Origin: Cecembia lonarensis LW9
GTDB taxonomy: Bacteria; Bacteroidota; Bacteroidia; Cytophagales; Cyclobacteriaceae
Direction of reading: 5' to 3'
NCBI RefSeq assembly: GCF_000298295.1
Contig: NZ_AMGM01000014.1
Location: 1-64,000, forward strand
DNA length: 64,000 nt
Shown here: positions 45,624-54,567 of the stretch, one piece after another
Position numbering within the stretch: position 1 is the first letter of the stretch
Layout of the letters: each line of letters starts with the position of its first letter
Program-made: the position numbers and the translations under genes
Notes under the pieces: generated by a model
What the model saw: the letters and a program-made list of their open reading frames with translations, nothing else
Told to the model about the DNA's origin: nothing
Database searches by the model: none

Positions 45624-46472
45624 TCACTCCCCCTTCCTCCATTTCCAACGATTATGGCTCCAAAGGTAGATTTCGGGATGCTCTCTGATGTTGTTTTCCA
45701 ATAACGCTATAAAACGGTTGGTAATACTGTGTTCGGCCTGGTCTGTGTAGGGTGGCGCATCCATCATTTCATAGCTAAATACATAGTGTCCACGCCTAGG
45801 CTTGGATACATGGGCGTATAGGACCGGGTGGTTAAACCTTTTTGCGAGTTTTTCGCCCCCTTCAAAAAAAGCCGTTTCCCTGTTCATGAAACCTGTCCAG
45901 TAACGTATATCCCTGTTGCCAGGACGCTGATCAGCCGCTAATACGATCATTCTAGGTTGGTTTCTTTTTCTTAGATAGTCTCTCTGAAAAGCTCCTTTTT
46001 CCACCATTTGCCCCCCGAAACGCGTGCGGATATTCATCATTAACTTTTCAAAAAATGGATTGTTGACTTTGGTATAGACTACATCAACCCGATTATTAAT
46101 ATTAGCCATCATTTGTAATAGGTGCCATTCCCAATTAAAAAAGTGCCCTGTCATTCCGATCAGAACTTCAGCTCTTTCAATATGTTGATTTACAAGACTG
46201 TAGTTGTTGATTTTCACTCTTTTGTCAAACTCCTCTTTACTCATACTGTAAGCCTTGATGATTTCTGCGAAAGAATCGGTCAGGTTTCGGAAAAACTTTT
46301 TGGCAATACGCCGATGTTCCTGAGGTGACTTTTCAGGAAATGCATGCTGGATATTAGAAATGATGACTTTTTGTCGGTATTTCAAAATATGGTAGCCAAA
46401 TAGATACAATACATCCGTAAAAAGATAAAGGACAGGTAAGGGTAGGTAAGATATAAGTTTGAATATAAACAT
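45624..46472 (-). CDS. Lipid A acyltransferase-like (LpxL/HtrB family)
   Basis: About 283 residues. The HxxxxE active-site motif is in TGHFFNWEW, and a second conserved block is LAADQRPGNRD. An N-terminal membrane anchor (MFIFKLISYLPLPVL) is followed by the KYRQKVIISNIQHAFPEKS segment typical of the family. It adds an acyl chain to lipid A at the inner membrane. The frame is open to a TTG at 46508; the ATG at 46472 is preferred but not certain. Confidence 0.86.
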   Translation of the reverse strand: MFIFKLISYLPLPVLYLFTDVLYLFGYHILKYRQKVIISNIQHAFPEKSPQEHRRIAKKFFRNLTDSFAEIIKAYSMSKEEFDKRVKINNYSLVNQHIERAEVLIGMTGHFFNWEWHLLQMMANINNRVDVVYTKVNNPFFEKLMMNIRTRFGGQMVEKGAFQRDYLRKRNQPRMIVLAADQRPGNRDIRYWTGFMNRETAFFEGGEKLAKRFNHPVLYAHVSKPRRGHYVFSYEMMDAPPYTDQAEHSITNRFIALLENNIREHPEIYLWSHNRWKWRKGE

Positions 46473-46566
46473 GCCGCCGGCCAGGGTTAGTCTGCTAAAA
46501 GCATTCAAAATAAGCTAAAAGCCCTGACTTTATTGAAAAAAATTAGTGATAAATTTAGCCATTGAT

Positions 46567-46574
46567 TACTTTTG
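46567..46574 (+). promoter_or_regulatory. -7 box of the first ECF sigma gene
   Basis: TACTTTTG matches TAnnTTTG and ends 6 bases before the ATG at 46581, so the transcript would be nearly leaderless. Confidence 0.45.
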
Positions 46575-46580
46575 GAGCTT

Positions 46581-47174
46581 ATGTCAGAAGTGCAGCGCAA
46601 AAAATATTCCGATAAGGAAAAGAACCATATATTTGATCAGGAATTTATGCCTCACATAGATTCCATGTACAATTTTGCCTACCGTTTGACTTTTGATGAG
46701 GATGATGCTAAGGATCTGGTGCAGGATACTTACCTTAAAGCCTATCGTTTTATCAATTCATTTGAGCAAGGTACCAATGCCAAAGCCTGGCTTTTTAGGA
46801 TTCTCAAAAACTCCTTCATTAACGACTACAGAAAAAAAAGTAAGCAGCCTGCTAAAGTTGATTATCAGGAAGTTGAAACTTATTACAACTCGGATGATGT
46901 TGATTATAGCGGGACTACTGATCTTCGCGTGGATGCGGTAAAAGACATGTTGGGGGATGAGATTTCCAATGCTTTAAATAGCTTGGCAGTGGACTTTAGG
47001 ACAGTCATCATTTTATGTGATTTGGAAGGGTTTACCTATGAGGAAATGGCCAAGATTTTGGATATTCCTATCGGTACAGTTAGATCAAGGTTGCACAGGG
47101 CTAGGAACTTATTGAAAGAGAAATTACGTTCCTATGCTCAGAACATGGGTTATAATACGGATGAAGAAGAATAG
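46581..47174 (+). CDS. ECF-type RNA polymerase sigma factor
   Basis: 197 residues. Region 2 (YRLTFDEDDAKDLVQDTYLKAYR) and region 4 (EGFTYEEMAKILDIPIGTVRSRLHRAR) are clear, with a short linker and no region 3. It is a stress-type (RpoE-like) sigma factor. The gene for a putative anti-sigma factor follows 57 bases downstream. The ATG at 46581 is preferred over an in-frame TTG. Confidence 0.9.
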   Translation: MSEVQRKKYSDKEKNHIFDQEFMPHIDSMYNFAYRLTFDEDDAKDLVQDTYLKAYRFINSFEQGTNAKAWLFRILKNSFINDYRKKSKQPAKVDYQEVETYYNSDDVDYSGTTDLRVDAVKDMLGDEISNALNSLAVDFRTVIILCDLEGFTYEEMAKILDIPIGTVRSRLHRARNLLKEKLRSYAQNMGYNTDEEE

Positions 47175-47231
47175 ATCAATGCTTTTTAAAGAGGATTGAT
47201 AGTGAGGAAATAATTACTTATTTAGCATACA

Positions 47232-47504
47232 ATGGATAAAAACTTATCATCAGCTGGAGAACGGAAAGTAAATTGTGCCGAGCAGCAGAAATGTTTCCAG
47301 CTTTTAGAAAGTATCTTGGATGGAGAAAATATCCCGGAAAGTGATAAGATACTGAAAGAAAAGCTGGAAAAATGTGATCCCTGTTATAGGTACTTTCATT
47401 TGGAAATGGCAATCAAAGAATTGCTGAAAACCAAGTGTTGTCAGCAAATTACACCCCAGGATCTCTTCGAAAACATCCGCAAAAAGGTTCAAGAAGTTAA
47501 ATAA
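47232..47504 (+). CDS. Putative anti-sigma factor (zinc-finger-like)
   Basis: 90 residues with CAEQQKC near the N-terminus and CDPCYRYFHLEMAIKELL in the middle. Bacteroidota anti-sigma factors of this size carry HxxxCxxC; here the expected His is Lys (KLEKCDPC), so zinc binding would need other ligands, perhaps the upstream cysteines. It follows an ECF sigma gene directly. No membrane segment is present, so it would act in the cytoplasm. Assignment is by context. Confidence 0.65.
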   Translation: MDKNLSSAGERKVNCAEQQKCFQLLESILDGENIPESDKILKEKLEKCDPCYRYFHLEMAIKELLKTKCCQQITPQDLFENIRKKVQEVK

Positions 47505-47510
47505 AAACCC

Positions 47511-48083
47511 ATGCCTTCAGGTAAAGCCATTATTTTTTCAGCTCCTTCTGGGTCTGGGAAAACAACCATCGTTAAGCACCTTTTAGGGAAATTTCCGAAC
47601 TTAGGGTTCTCCATCTCTGCCTCTACTCGTGATAAAAGAGGGAGAACAGAGCAAAATGGGAAAGATTACTATTTCCTCTCTCCGGAAGAATTCAAGCAGA
47701 AAATAGATGAAAATGAATTTATTGAGTGGGAAGAGGTATATGAGGGGAATTTTTATGGTACCTTGAAAGAGGAAATCCAACGCCTTTGGGATAATGGGAA
47801 GCATGTTATTTTTGATGTAGATGTAAAAGGTGGACTAAATCTTAAAAGATATTTTGGAGATAAGGCCTTGGCGATTTTTGTAAAAGTGCCCTCTATGGAA
47901 GTGCTTCAGGAAAGGTTGAAAGATAGGGGGACAGAATCAGAAGAAAGTCTTTCTAGAAGGTTATATAAAGCCAAGTTTGAAATGACATTTGCTGATAAAT
48001 TTGACGCAGTGATTGTCAATGATAATATACAGCATTCTTTTGAAGAGGCTGAACAAATGGTTGCTGCTTTCCTTTCCAAATAA
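47511..48083 (+). CDS. gmk: Guanylate kinase
   Basis: 190 residues. Walker [11 protein letters not shown] (about 10-19) and the GMP-binding segment [18 protein letters not shown] are clear. It converts GMP to GDP. It is 6 bases from the anti-sigma gene and 13 bases from nadD, so the four genes are probably one transcript. Confidence 0.95.
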   Translation: MPSGKAIIFSAPSGSGKTTIVKHLLGKFPNLGFSISASTRDKRGRTEQNGKDYYFLSPEEFKQKIDENEFIEWEEVYEGNFYGTLKEEIQRLWDNGKHVIFDVDVKGGLNLKRYFGDKALAIFVKVPSMEVLQERLKDRGTESEESLSRRLYKAKFEMTFADKFDAVIVNDNIQHSFEEAEQMVAAFLSK

Positions 48084-48096
48084 TCCCTAATTAGCT

Positions 48097-48663
48097 TTGA
48101 AAATAGGATGTTTTTTCGGATCTTTTAATCCTATTCATATTGGACATTTAATCATTGCCAATGTGATGCAGGATAACACAGACCTTGATGAAATTTGGTT
48201 TGTAGTGAGTCCTCAAAACCCCTTCAAAAAGCAAAAGTCATTACTTCATGAATTTGATCGGCTAAAAATGGTAGAGCTCGCCATCGCCGATCATTTCTAT
48301 TTTAGGGCTAGCGATGTGGAGTTCCATATGCCCCGTCCCAGTTATACTATCGATACACTTACCGTTCTTGCAGACAAGTATCCCCAACACCAATTCAAAC
48401 TGATTATTGGTGGGGATAACCTTACGCATTTCTGCAAGTGGAAAAATTATGAACAGATCCTGGAATATTTTGGACTTTATGTTTATCCCAGGCCTGGATC
48501 ACATCCGGAATTCAGTCACCCGAATGTGAAATTTGTAGAGGCACCCCTAATGGATATTTCAGCCACTTTTATAAGGGAATCTATTAAAAACGGACATTCG
48601 GTGAAATATTTACTACCTCAGCCTGTAGAGGATTATATTCGGGATAAAAAGTTGTTTGTCTGA
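48097..48663 (+). CDS. nadD: Nicotinate-nucleotide adenylyltransferase (NadD)
   Basis: 188 residues. The nucleotidyltransferase motif GSFNPIHIGHL is at the N-terminus and ISATFIRESIK near the C-terminus. It makes deamido-NAD from nicotinate mononucleotide and ATP. The start is TTG; no ATG precedes KIGCFFGSFNP. It is tail-to-tail with the second sigma gene, with no gap. Confidence 0.95.
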   Translation: MKIGCFFGSFNPIHIGHLIIANVMQDNTDLDEIWFVVSPQNPFKKQKSLLHEFDRLKMVELAIADHFYFRASDVEFHMPRPSYTIDTLTVLADKYPQHQFKLIIGGDNLTHFCKWKNYEQILEYFGLYVYPRPGSHPEFSHPNVKFVEAPLMDISATFIRESIKNGHSVKYLLPQPVEDYIRDKKLFV

Positions 48664-49275
48664 TTATATGTGACGCTCCTTCCCTTGGGCTATTTCATAG
48701 AGCAATTCCCTTGATCGGTGTAACTGTGCCTTGACAGTACCCAAAGGCTTTTCCAGTTCTTGGGCAATCTCTTCATAAGAAAGTTCATCAAAATAGCGCA
48801 ACTGAACCAGCTTGCGGTACTTTGCGGGAAGTTTATCGACAAAAACCCTAACCATTTCAATCCTCTGGGATTTGATAAATTCATCCTGGGGATTGTTGTC
48901 ATCATCTTCCACGTCAATGGTAACGGAATTTCCGCTGTCATCGCTCATGGTAGTATTTAAACTCATGGTCTTGAGCTTCTTTTTACGAATAAAATCAATC
49001 GTATTATTGGTAGCAATTCTGAAAAGCCAGGTGGAGAAGGTATAGTCCTTTTTAAATTTATGGAGGTTTTTAAAAGCTTTTGCAAAGGCTTCCATGGTCA
49101 GGTCTTCGGCATCATCCGCATCCCTGATCATTTTCAAGATCATGAAGTAAACCGCCTTTTTGTAGCGCTTCATCAAAGTGGCAAATGCTTGCTGGTCCTT
49201 TTCAAGAACAGCCCTGTCAATGAGATCAAAATCTTCTAATGCCTTATTTGAAAATCCTCTTTCGTTTACTTCCAT
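48664..49275 (-). CDS. Second ECF-type RNA polymerase sigma factor
   Basis: 203 residues. Region 2 (KMIRDADDAEDLTMEAFAKAF) and region 4 (ELSYEEIAQELEKPLGTVKAQLHRSREL) are clear. A charged insert (DDSGNSVTIDVEDDDNNPQDEF) joins the two domains. It starts 10 bases inside the end of the glycosyltransferase gene, so they are translated together. No anti-sigma gene is adjacent. Confidence 0.9.
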   Translation of the reverse strand: MEVNERGFSNKALEDFDLIDRAVLEKDQQAFATLMKRYKKAVYFMILKMIRDADDAEDLTMEAFAKAFKNLHKFKKDYTFSTWLFRIATNNTIDFIRKKKLKTMSLNTTMSDDSGNSVTIDVEDDDNNPQDEFIKSQRIEMVRVFVDKLPAKYRKLVQLRYFDELSYEEIAQELEKPLGTVKAQLHRSRELLYEIAQGKERHI

Positions 49276-50402
49276 CTAACTTTTTTTGATTGGTATCCTA
49301 ATGCGCCAATAATCCAAAAATACCCCACATACATCAAGTCGAATAAACCTGTCCAAAAAACATTGGTCTTCCCTTCCAGTTTTTTTCTTGCTGATGTGAA
49401 TACTGATGTGAGCAGTATGGATCGAACAATAATTATACCTAAAATGATTCCAAAATGTTCCCAATTTTGCTCCGAACCCCAAATAATTAATAAAGAAATT
49501 GAAGAAACCCAAAAAAGCAGGTGGGTAAAGGCATAAATGCCTATTTTTTGTTTGTCACCAACTCTGTAATATTTTCCTGCGTGGAAATGTCTTTTCTTTT
49601 GCAGAAAGTATGATTTCCAGGTGTTCTTTGGTTCTGAAAGGGTTATGCTGTCAGGATCGATTACTACTGCAGTATTTTTACCCTTGGCATATAGGTTTAC
49701 AAAAAGGTCATCATCGCCACCTGTGATGTGCCATAAGCCTTTAAAGGCTTTTTTCTCCATGAAAAAATTCCTTCTGTAGCAAAGATTTCTTCCCACTCCC
49801 ATGAATGGAGACTTCCAAACAGCAAAAGATAGGTATTGGAGACCTGTCCAAAGGGTTTCAAACTGAATCCATTTGTTGAGAAAACCTTTGCCATGGTTGT
49901 ACTGTGAAAACCCCAAAGCAAAGGTTTTTCCTTCATTGCGCACAGGCTTGGTCATCAAGCGGATCCATTGATCACTTTTTGGAATGCAATCAGCATCTGT
50001 AAGCAAAAGCACATCGTTTTTGGCTACTTTAATGCCCAGCGTGAGTGCATATTTTTTGGCTGTTACGTGGTTGGGGGTATATTCCACGGTAACGGTACGC
50101 AGTTTTGGGTATTGGGACATCATTTCTTCCAAAAGTCCCCTTGTGCCGTCCCAAGATCGGTCATTGATAACCAAAACATCATAATCTGGATAATCCTGAC
50201 TGCAAAGAATGGGGATCAGCTTTTTAAGATTGTCTTTTTCATTATGGGCAGCCACAATGACCGTTACGCCTTCACTTTGGGAATCTGAGGATTGGTTTTT
50301 CTTTTTGTACCAAAATGACATGCGGCCAAAAATGACAAGGATATAAAAAAGCTGTATCCCAAGCGCAACCAAAAAAAACACCAATAGAATTTCTGTAACC
50401 AT
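49266..50402 (-). CDS. Membrane glycosyltransferase, family 2
   Basis: 378 residues. One N-terminal membrane helix (about 5-27), a GT-A domain with VTVIVAAHNEKDNL, LLLTDADCIP and GGDDDLFVN, and three or four C-terminal membrane helices. This resembles processive inverting family-2 enzymes acting on lipid-linked or surface glycans. The donor and acceptor are unknown. It overlaps the second sigma gene by 10 bases. Confidence 0.85.
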   Translation of the reverse strand: MVTEILLVFFLVALGIQLFYILVIFGRMSFWYKKKNQSSDSQSEGVTVIVAAHNEKDNLKKLIPILCSQDYPDYDVLVINDRSWDGTRGLLEEMMSQYPKLRTVTVEYTPNHVTAKKYALTLGIKVAKNDVLLLTDADCIPKSDQWIRLMTKPVRNEGKTFALGFSQYNHGKGFLNKWIQFETLWTGLQYLSFAVWKSPFMGVGRNLCYRRNFFMEKKAFKGLWHITGGDDDLFVNLYAKGKNTAVVIDPDSITLSEPKNTWKSYFLQKKRHFHAGKYYRVGDKQKIGIYAFTHLLFWVSSISLLIIWGSEQNWEHFGIILGIIIVRSILLTSVFTSARKKLEGKTNVFWTGLFDLMYVGYFWIIGALGYQSKKVRWK

Positions 50403-50421
50403 TCCCTTACCTTTACGGGCG

Positions 50422-50429
50422 CAAATATA
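50422..50429 (-). promoter_or_regulatory. -7 box of the glycosyltransferase-sigma operon
   Basis: The minus strand reads TATATTTG, an exact consensus match, 19 bases upstream of the ATG at 50402. Confidence 0.4.
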
Positions 50430-50463
50430 AAATCAAATTGAGGATGGATTAAGAATAAGCTTA

Positions 50464-50471
50464 TATTTTTG
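50464..50471 (+). promoter_or_regulatory. -7 box of the tgt operon
   Basis: TATTTTTG, an exact consensus match, 62 bases upstream of the tgt start. A TTG lies farther than usual upstream. Confidence 0.35.
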
Positions 50472-50533
50472 TCTCCGGATTCAAATCGCTTTAAGGAAAA
50501 TGGAAAGAAAGCCTTATCCATCAAATATTTAAG

Positions 50534-51664
50534 ATGAAATTCAAATTAGAACATACTGATAGCAAGAGTAAAGCCAGGGCAGGCACCATAAAAACGGACC
50601 ATGGGGATATTCAAACTCCTATTTTTATGCCTGTAGGTACAGCTGGTTCTGTCAAAGCGGTGCATCAGCGTGAATTGATGTATGATGTCAAAGCACAGAT
50701 TATTTTGGGGAATACCTATCACCTGTACCTTAGGCCAGGCTTGGATATTCTGGAAAAAGCTGGGGGACTGCATAAATTCAATGGTTGGTCTAAGCCCATT
50801 TTAACAGATAGTGGGGGGTATCAGGTGTTCTCTTTGGCAGAAAACTGTAAGCTGACCGAGGAGGGTGCGGTTTTCAAATCCCACATAGATGGTTCCAAGC
50901 ATTTGTTCAGCCCGGAGCGGGTAATGGATATCCAAAGGATCATAGGTGCAGATATCATCATGGCCTTTGATGAATGCCCGCCTTATCCCTGTGATTTTGG
51001 ATATGCTAGAAAATCCATGGAACTCACCCATCGCTGGCTGAAACGTTGCATCGATAGATTTGATAGTACAGAAGGAAAATATGGATACAGCCAGACACTT
51101 TTTCCTATCGTACAGGGTTCTGTATTTCCGGAATTAAGGAAACAATCTGCAGAGTTTGTGGCTTCTTGTGATAGAGAAGGCAATGCCATAGGCGGTTTAT
51201 CAGTAGGTGAACCAGTGGAGGAAATGTATGCCATGACCGACATGGTAACCGATATCCTTCCAAAAGATAAGCCCAGGTACCTCATGGGCGTGGGTACGCC
51301 TGCCAATATATTGGAAGGGATTGCATTAGGTGTTGACATGTTTGATTGTGTGATGCCCACCAGAAATGCCCGAAATGGCATGTTGTTTACCTCAGAGGGG
51401 ATTATCAACATCAGGAATGAAAAATGGAAGGATGATTTCAGTGCTATTGATCCACATATCAATTCCTATGTCAGTTCGTTTTATTCCAAAGCCTACCTAA
51501 GGCATCTTACCATAGCCAAGGAAATTCTGGCAGCGCAGATTGCGAGTATTCATAATTTAAGTTTCTACATATGGTTGGTAGGTCAGGCTAGGGAACATAT
51601 TATTGCAGGAGATTTTGCTGTTTGGAAAAACCAGATGGTAGAAAAAGTTAGCCGCAGACTCTGA
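50534..51664 (+). CDS. tgt: tRNA-guanine transglycosylase (queuine synthesis, TGT)
   Basis: 376 residues. Catalytic D92 (TDSGGYQVFS) and nucleophile D271 (DMFDCVMPTRNARNG) are present. Canonical bacterial TGT binds zinc with CxCxxC plus a His; here the segment is SAIDPHINSYVSSFYSKAYLR (about 303-323), with no Cys. The His in SIHNLSFY (H340) is kept. It exchanges G34 for preQ1 in tRNA. First gene of an operon with lptG and the EamA gene. Confidence 0.95.
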   Translation: MKFKLEHTDSKSKARAGTIKTDHGDIQTPIFMPVGTAGSVKAVHQRELMYDVKAQIILGNTYHLYLRPGLDILEKAGGLHKFNGWSKPILTDSGGYQVFSLAENCKLTEEGAVFKSHIDGSKHLFSPERVMDIQRIIGADIIMAFDECPPYPCDFGYARKSMELTHRWLKRCIDRFDSTEGKYGYSQTLFPIVQGSVFPELRKQSAEFVASCDREGNAIGGLSVGEPVEEMYAMTDMVTDILPKDKPRYLMGVGTPANILEGIALGVDMFDCVMPTRNARNGMLFTSEGIINIRNEKWKDDFSAIDPHINSYVSSFYSKAYLRHLTIAKEILAAQIASIHNLSFYIWLVGQAREHIIAGDFAVWKNQMVEKVSRRL

Positions 51665-51665
51665 T

Positions 51666-52739
51666 ATGAAAATACTGGATAAACTCATCATCAAGGATTT
51701 TCTCAAGACCTATTTCTTTGTGGTCTTGATGTTGATTTTGATTGTCTTGGTACTGGATTTTACCGAGAAGAATGATGCCTTTATCCGCAATAAGGTCCCC
51801 GCAAAGGATATTCTTATCTATTTGGGAAATTACGGTCTCTACCTGAACAACCTCCTTACGCCCATAACAGTGTTTATTTCTGTAATCTTTATTACCTCAA
51901 AAATGGCAGGTAGGACAGAAATTATTGCCATTTTGAGTAGTGGTGTTAGCTTTGTAAGGCTCCTTGTACCCTATTTTATTGGGGCCTCTATGATTGGTAT
52001 AGCAGCTTTCCTTTTGAATGGATGGGTATTGCCCGGAGCTACAGCAGGAGTTACCGAGTTTAAATCCAGATGGATGGAGGAGAGTAAATTTTACACGGAA
52101 AACAACATACATATTAAAGTTGCCCCTGATGTGTACGCCTACATTTCCAGGTATTACTCTTCAGGAAATACAGGATACAATTTCACCCTGGAACAGATTA
52201 GGGATGGACAGTTGATGGCCAAACTTTCAGCAGACCGTATTGTATGGGATACTGCCATCAACTCCTGGTCCATCAAAAACTGGAGGTTGAGAGAACTGCA
52301 TGACTGGGGAGAGGAATATACTGTAGGGGAGTCACTGGATACTTTGCTTTCCATAACACCCAATGACTTCGATCTGCCGGTCAACCACCACGAGACCTTG
52401 AAGTTACCTGATCTCAATAGGCAGATCAAGATATTGGAAGATAGGGGAGCAGATAACGTCAATTACTATCGGATAGAAAAGTATGTCAGGTTTATGTCTC
52501 CATTTGCTGCGGTAATCCTGACTTTTATTGGTGTCATCGTTTCTTCCCGAAAAACAAGAGGGGGATCAGGTTTTCAGATTGCATTGGGTTTCCTTTTGGC
52601 TTTCATTTATATTTTGATGTTTTTGCTTTCCAGAACTTTTGCGGAGGCAGGCACTGCCTACCCGCTTTTGTCTGTTTGGATTCCGAATATCGTTTTCGCC
52701 ATCACAGGTTTGGTACTATATAAGACTGTTCCAAGATAA
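51666..52739 (+). CDS. lptG: LptF/LptG-family lipopolysaccharide export permease
   Basis: 357 residues with six membrane helices and a large periplasmic domain in the middle (about 118-270): the LptF/LptG layout. With LptB it extracts lipopolysaccharide from the inner membrane. The opening ILDKLIIKDFLKTY and MAGRTEIIAILSSGVSF are typical. It starts 1 base after the tgt stop. A second permease is not in the window. Confidence 0.88.
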   Translation: MKILDKLIIKDFLKTYFFVVLMLILIVLVLDFTEKNDAFIRNKVPAKDILIYLGNYGLYLNNLLTPITVFISVIFITSKMAGRTEIIAILSSGVSFVRLLVPYFIGASMIGIAAFLLNGWVLPGATAGVTEFKSRWMEESKFYTENNIHIKVAPDVYAYISRYYSSGNTGYNFTLEQIRDGQLMAKLSADRIVWDTAINSWSIKNWRLRELHDWGEEYTVGESLDTLLSITPNDFDLPVNHHETLKLPDLNRQIKILEDRGADNVNYYRIEKYVRFMSPFAAVILTFIGVIVSSRKTRGGSGFQIALGFLLAFIYILMFLLSRTFAEAGTAYPLLSVWIPNIVFAITGLVLYKTVPR

Positions 52740-52740
52740 T

Positions 52741-53661
52741 ATGCAACCTGACTCCACTGTCAAAGATTATTTGATGCTTCATTTCATAGTATTGATTTGG
52801 GGTTTCACCGCTATTTTAGGCCTCTTGATCAGTATCGGGTCTTTGGAGATTGTATTTTATAGGACACTTCTGGCCACGATAATCTTGGGATTGATTTTCT
52901 TTTGGAGAAAAACTTCCATCCGTCTTCCCCGAAAGGAGTTGGGTAAAATCATTGGAACTGGTTTTATCATTTCCCTTCATTGGTTGCTGTTTTTTGGGGC
53001 GGCCAGGGTATCCACTGCCTCCGTTTGCCTGGCCGGGATGGCCACTACTTCTTTGTGGACCGCATTCCTAGAACCGCTCGCCAATAAAAAAAAGATAAAG
53101 CCTTTTGAAATTTTTTTGGGATTGATGGTGATCGCAGGACTATATGTGATTTTCAGGTTTGAATTGGATTATTGGCTGGGTTTGGTAATGGCCATCGGTT
53201 CTGCTTTTTTGAGCGCGGTATTCACTGTTATTAATGGGCGCTTTGCCAAGCGTCACAGTCCCTATGTGTTGACATTTTATGAAATGTTTGGGGCTTTTCT
53301 TTTTTCGGCATTTCTGCTGCCCTTCTATGGTTATTTTTTTGCTCCTGAGGGACTCTTAATGCAGCCTGATATGATGGATTGGTTTTGGTTGTTGATTCTT
53401 AGTGGTATTTGTACGGTTTATGCTTTTTCTGTATCCGTAGAACTGATGCGTAGGATTACAGCTTTTGCAGTCAACCTGACCATCAACCTGGAACCTGTTT
53501 ATGGGATCATTCTGGCTGTATTGATTTTTGGGGAGAAGGAAAAAATGACCGGAGGATTTTATTTGGGTACTTTGATCATTTTGGTGTCGGTGCTGATTTA
53601 TCCGGCATACAATTATTACCTTAAAAGAAAGGCAAAGGGAAATAACCTGTTGAGGGCTTAA
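52741..53661 (+). CDS. EamA (DMT) family transporter
   Basis: 307 residues with ten hydrophobic segments in two EamA repeats, typical of drug/metabolite exporters. The start ATG at 52741 is 1 base after the lptG stop; the frame is open upstream inside lptG and is not used. The substrate is unknown. A degenerate copy of the 3-prime end of this gene is found at 54568-54659. Confidence 0.88.
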   Translation: MQPDSTVKDYLMLHFIVLIWGFTAILGLLISIGSLEIVFYRTLLATIILGLIFFWRKTSIRLPRKELGKIIGTGFIISLHWLLFFGAARVSTASVCLAGMATTSLWTAFLEPLANKKKIKPFEIFLGLMVIAGLYVIFRFELDYWLGLVMAIGSAFLSAVFTVINGRFAKRHSPYVLTFYEMFGAFLFSAFLLPFYGYFFAPEGLLMQPDMMDWFWLLILSGICTVYAFSVSVELMRRITAFAVNLTINLEPVYGIILAVLIFGEKEKMTGGFYLGTLIILVSVLIYPAYNYYLKRKAKGNNLLRA

Positions 53662-53671
53662 GGGATATATT

Positions 53672-53696
53672 TATGGTTTTATTAACAAAAACCATA
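53672..53696. other. AT-rich inverted repeat after the EamA gene
   Basis: TATGGTTTT (53672-53680) and AAAACCATA (53688-53696) form a 9-bp stem. No U-run follows, so it is a weak terminator candidate for the tgt-lptG-EamA operon. Confidence 0.35.
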
Positions 53697-53777
53697 CATA
53701 TTCACAATCCCAAAACCTAGTAATGCCTAATGTTAGGTAATATTTTTAAAATAAGCTTCCAGTATCTCTCCCTAGCT

Positions 53778-53945
53778 ATGATTAGAAAAACTCTATTTTT
53801 GGTTCTTGTATTCTCTTCACTTTTGATTTACATTTTCTGCATAGTTGATAGCCTTTCGGTATTTAATACAGCCCCTGTATCCATCTTTCAAAAAAAACAT
53901 CATATACTTCGTAGGTTGTGTTACCATCTTTATCGTATGCTTTGA
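53778..53945 (+). pseudogene. Possible orphan signal-peptide fragment
   Basis: An ATG frame of 55 codons whose first 25 residues (MIRKTLFLVLVFSSLLIYIF, then C) look like a lipoprotein or secretion leader. After that it runs into the 3-prime end of the convergent truncated ATPase and loses any protein-like character. It may be the cut-off start of a lost exported protein, or chance. Confidence 0.2.
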
Positions 53946-54456
53946 TAATCATTTCTTTATCTCTAAGCGCATCCAGAGATTTAAAGACAGTTGAGGGATT
54001 GCCAAGGTTATTTTTTCCTATAAAATCTTTGGAAGTTGGTGCTGTTACTTCACCTGTTTTGGCAATGGCGACAAGAAGCTTCCATTGTTGTGGGCTCAGA
54101 AGAGTTCTGTAATGGATGAAGAATGCTTCCTGTTCCTTAAGTATGTCCTTGGCGCATTTTAGCCAATCTTCCTTTAAATATTGTCTATTAGGCAATTGAT
54201 ATAGCCTATTGCAAAGCATTTGGACATAGTACGTATAGCATTTGGTCCATTCCAGCACTTCATCTACCATTTGCTCGGGTATGGATTTTCCAGCTAAGCT
54301 AAAATGGCGGATGATGAATTCCTTATATTCGGGCCTATGTATTTTTTCTATTTTAATGGGAGTGGCACTTCTGAAAAATGGTCTGGAGGGACTGCTGAAC
54401 AGTTCGTTTAAGATACTTTGCTGACTCCCGGAAAAGATAAAATAAACATTCTGCAA
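53863..54456 (-). pseudogene. N-terminally truncated AAA ATPase (archaeal-type, PF01637-like)
   Basis: 197 residues corresponding only to the part of the family after the P-loop: VYFIFSGSQQSILNELF (sensor region), then the winged-helix C-terminal half. Walker A and B are missing. The only start is a TTG at 54456, right next to a long inverted repeat, and in-frame stops lie just beyond. In intact members another 150 or so residues precede. It is most likely a remnant without activity. Confidence 0.75.
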
Positions 54457-54460
54457 TTTG

Positions 54461-54505
54461 ATTCACCTTTTGTAATTTACTTTTAGTGAATTACAAAAGG
54501 TGAAT
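54461..54505. repeat. Long perfect inverted repeat at the ATPase breakpoint
   Basis: ATTCACCTTTTGTAATT (54461-54477) and AATTACAAAAGGTGAAT (54489-54505) are perfect inverted copies of 17 bases around an 11-base loop, which can shrink to 5 bases with a further A-T, a C-G and one wobble pair. Homology of the truncated ATPase ends at its left flank. It could be a small mobile or hairpin element, or the scar of an inverted duplication. Confidence 0.8.
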
Positions 54506-54567
54506 TAGGAAATTTAGCCAGACCGAGTATAAATCTTGTCGGTTGTTCTTAACCTAATACAATTGGT

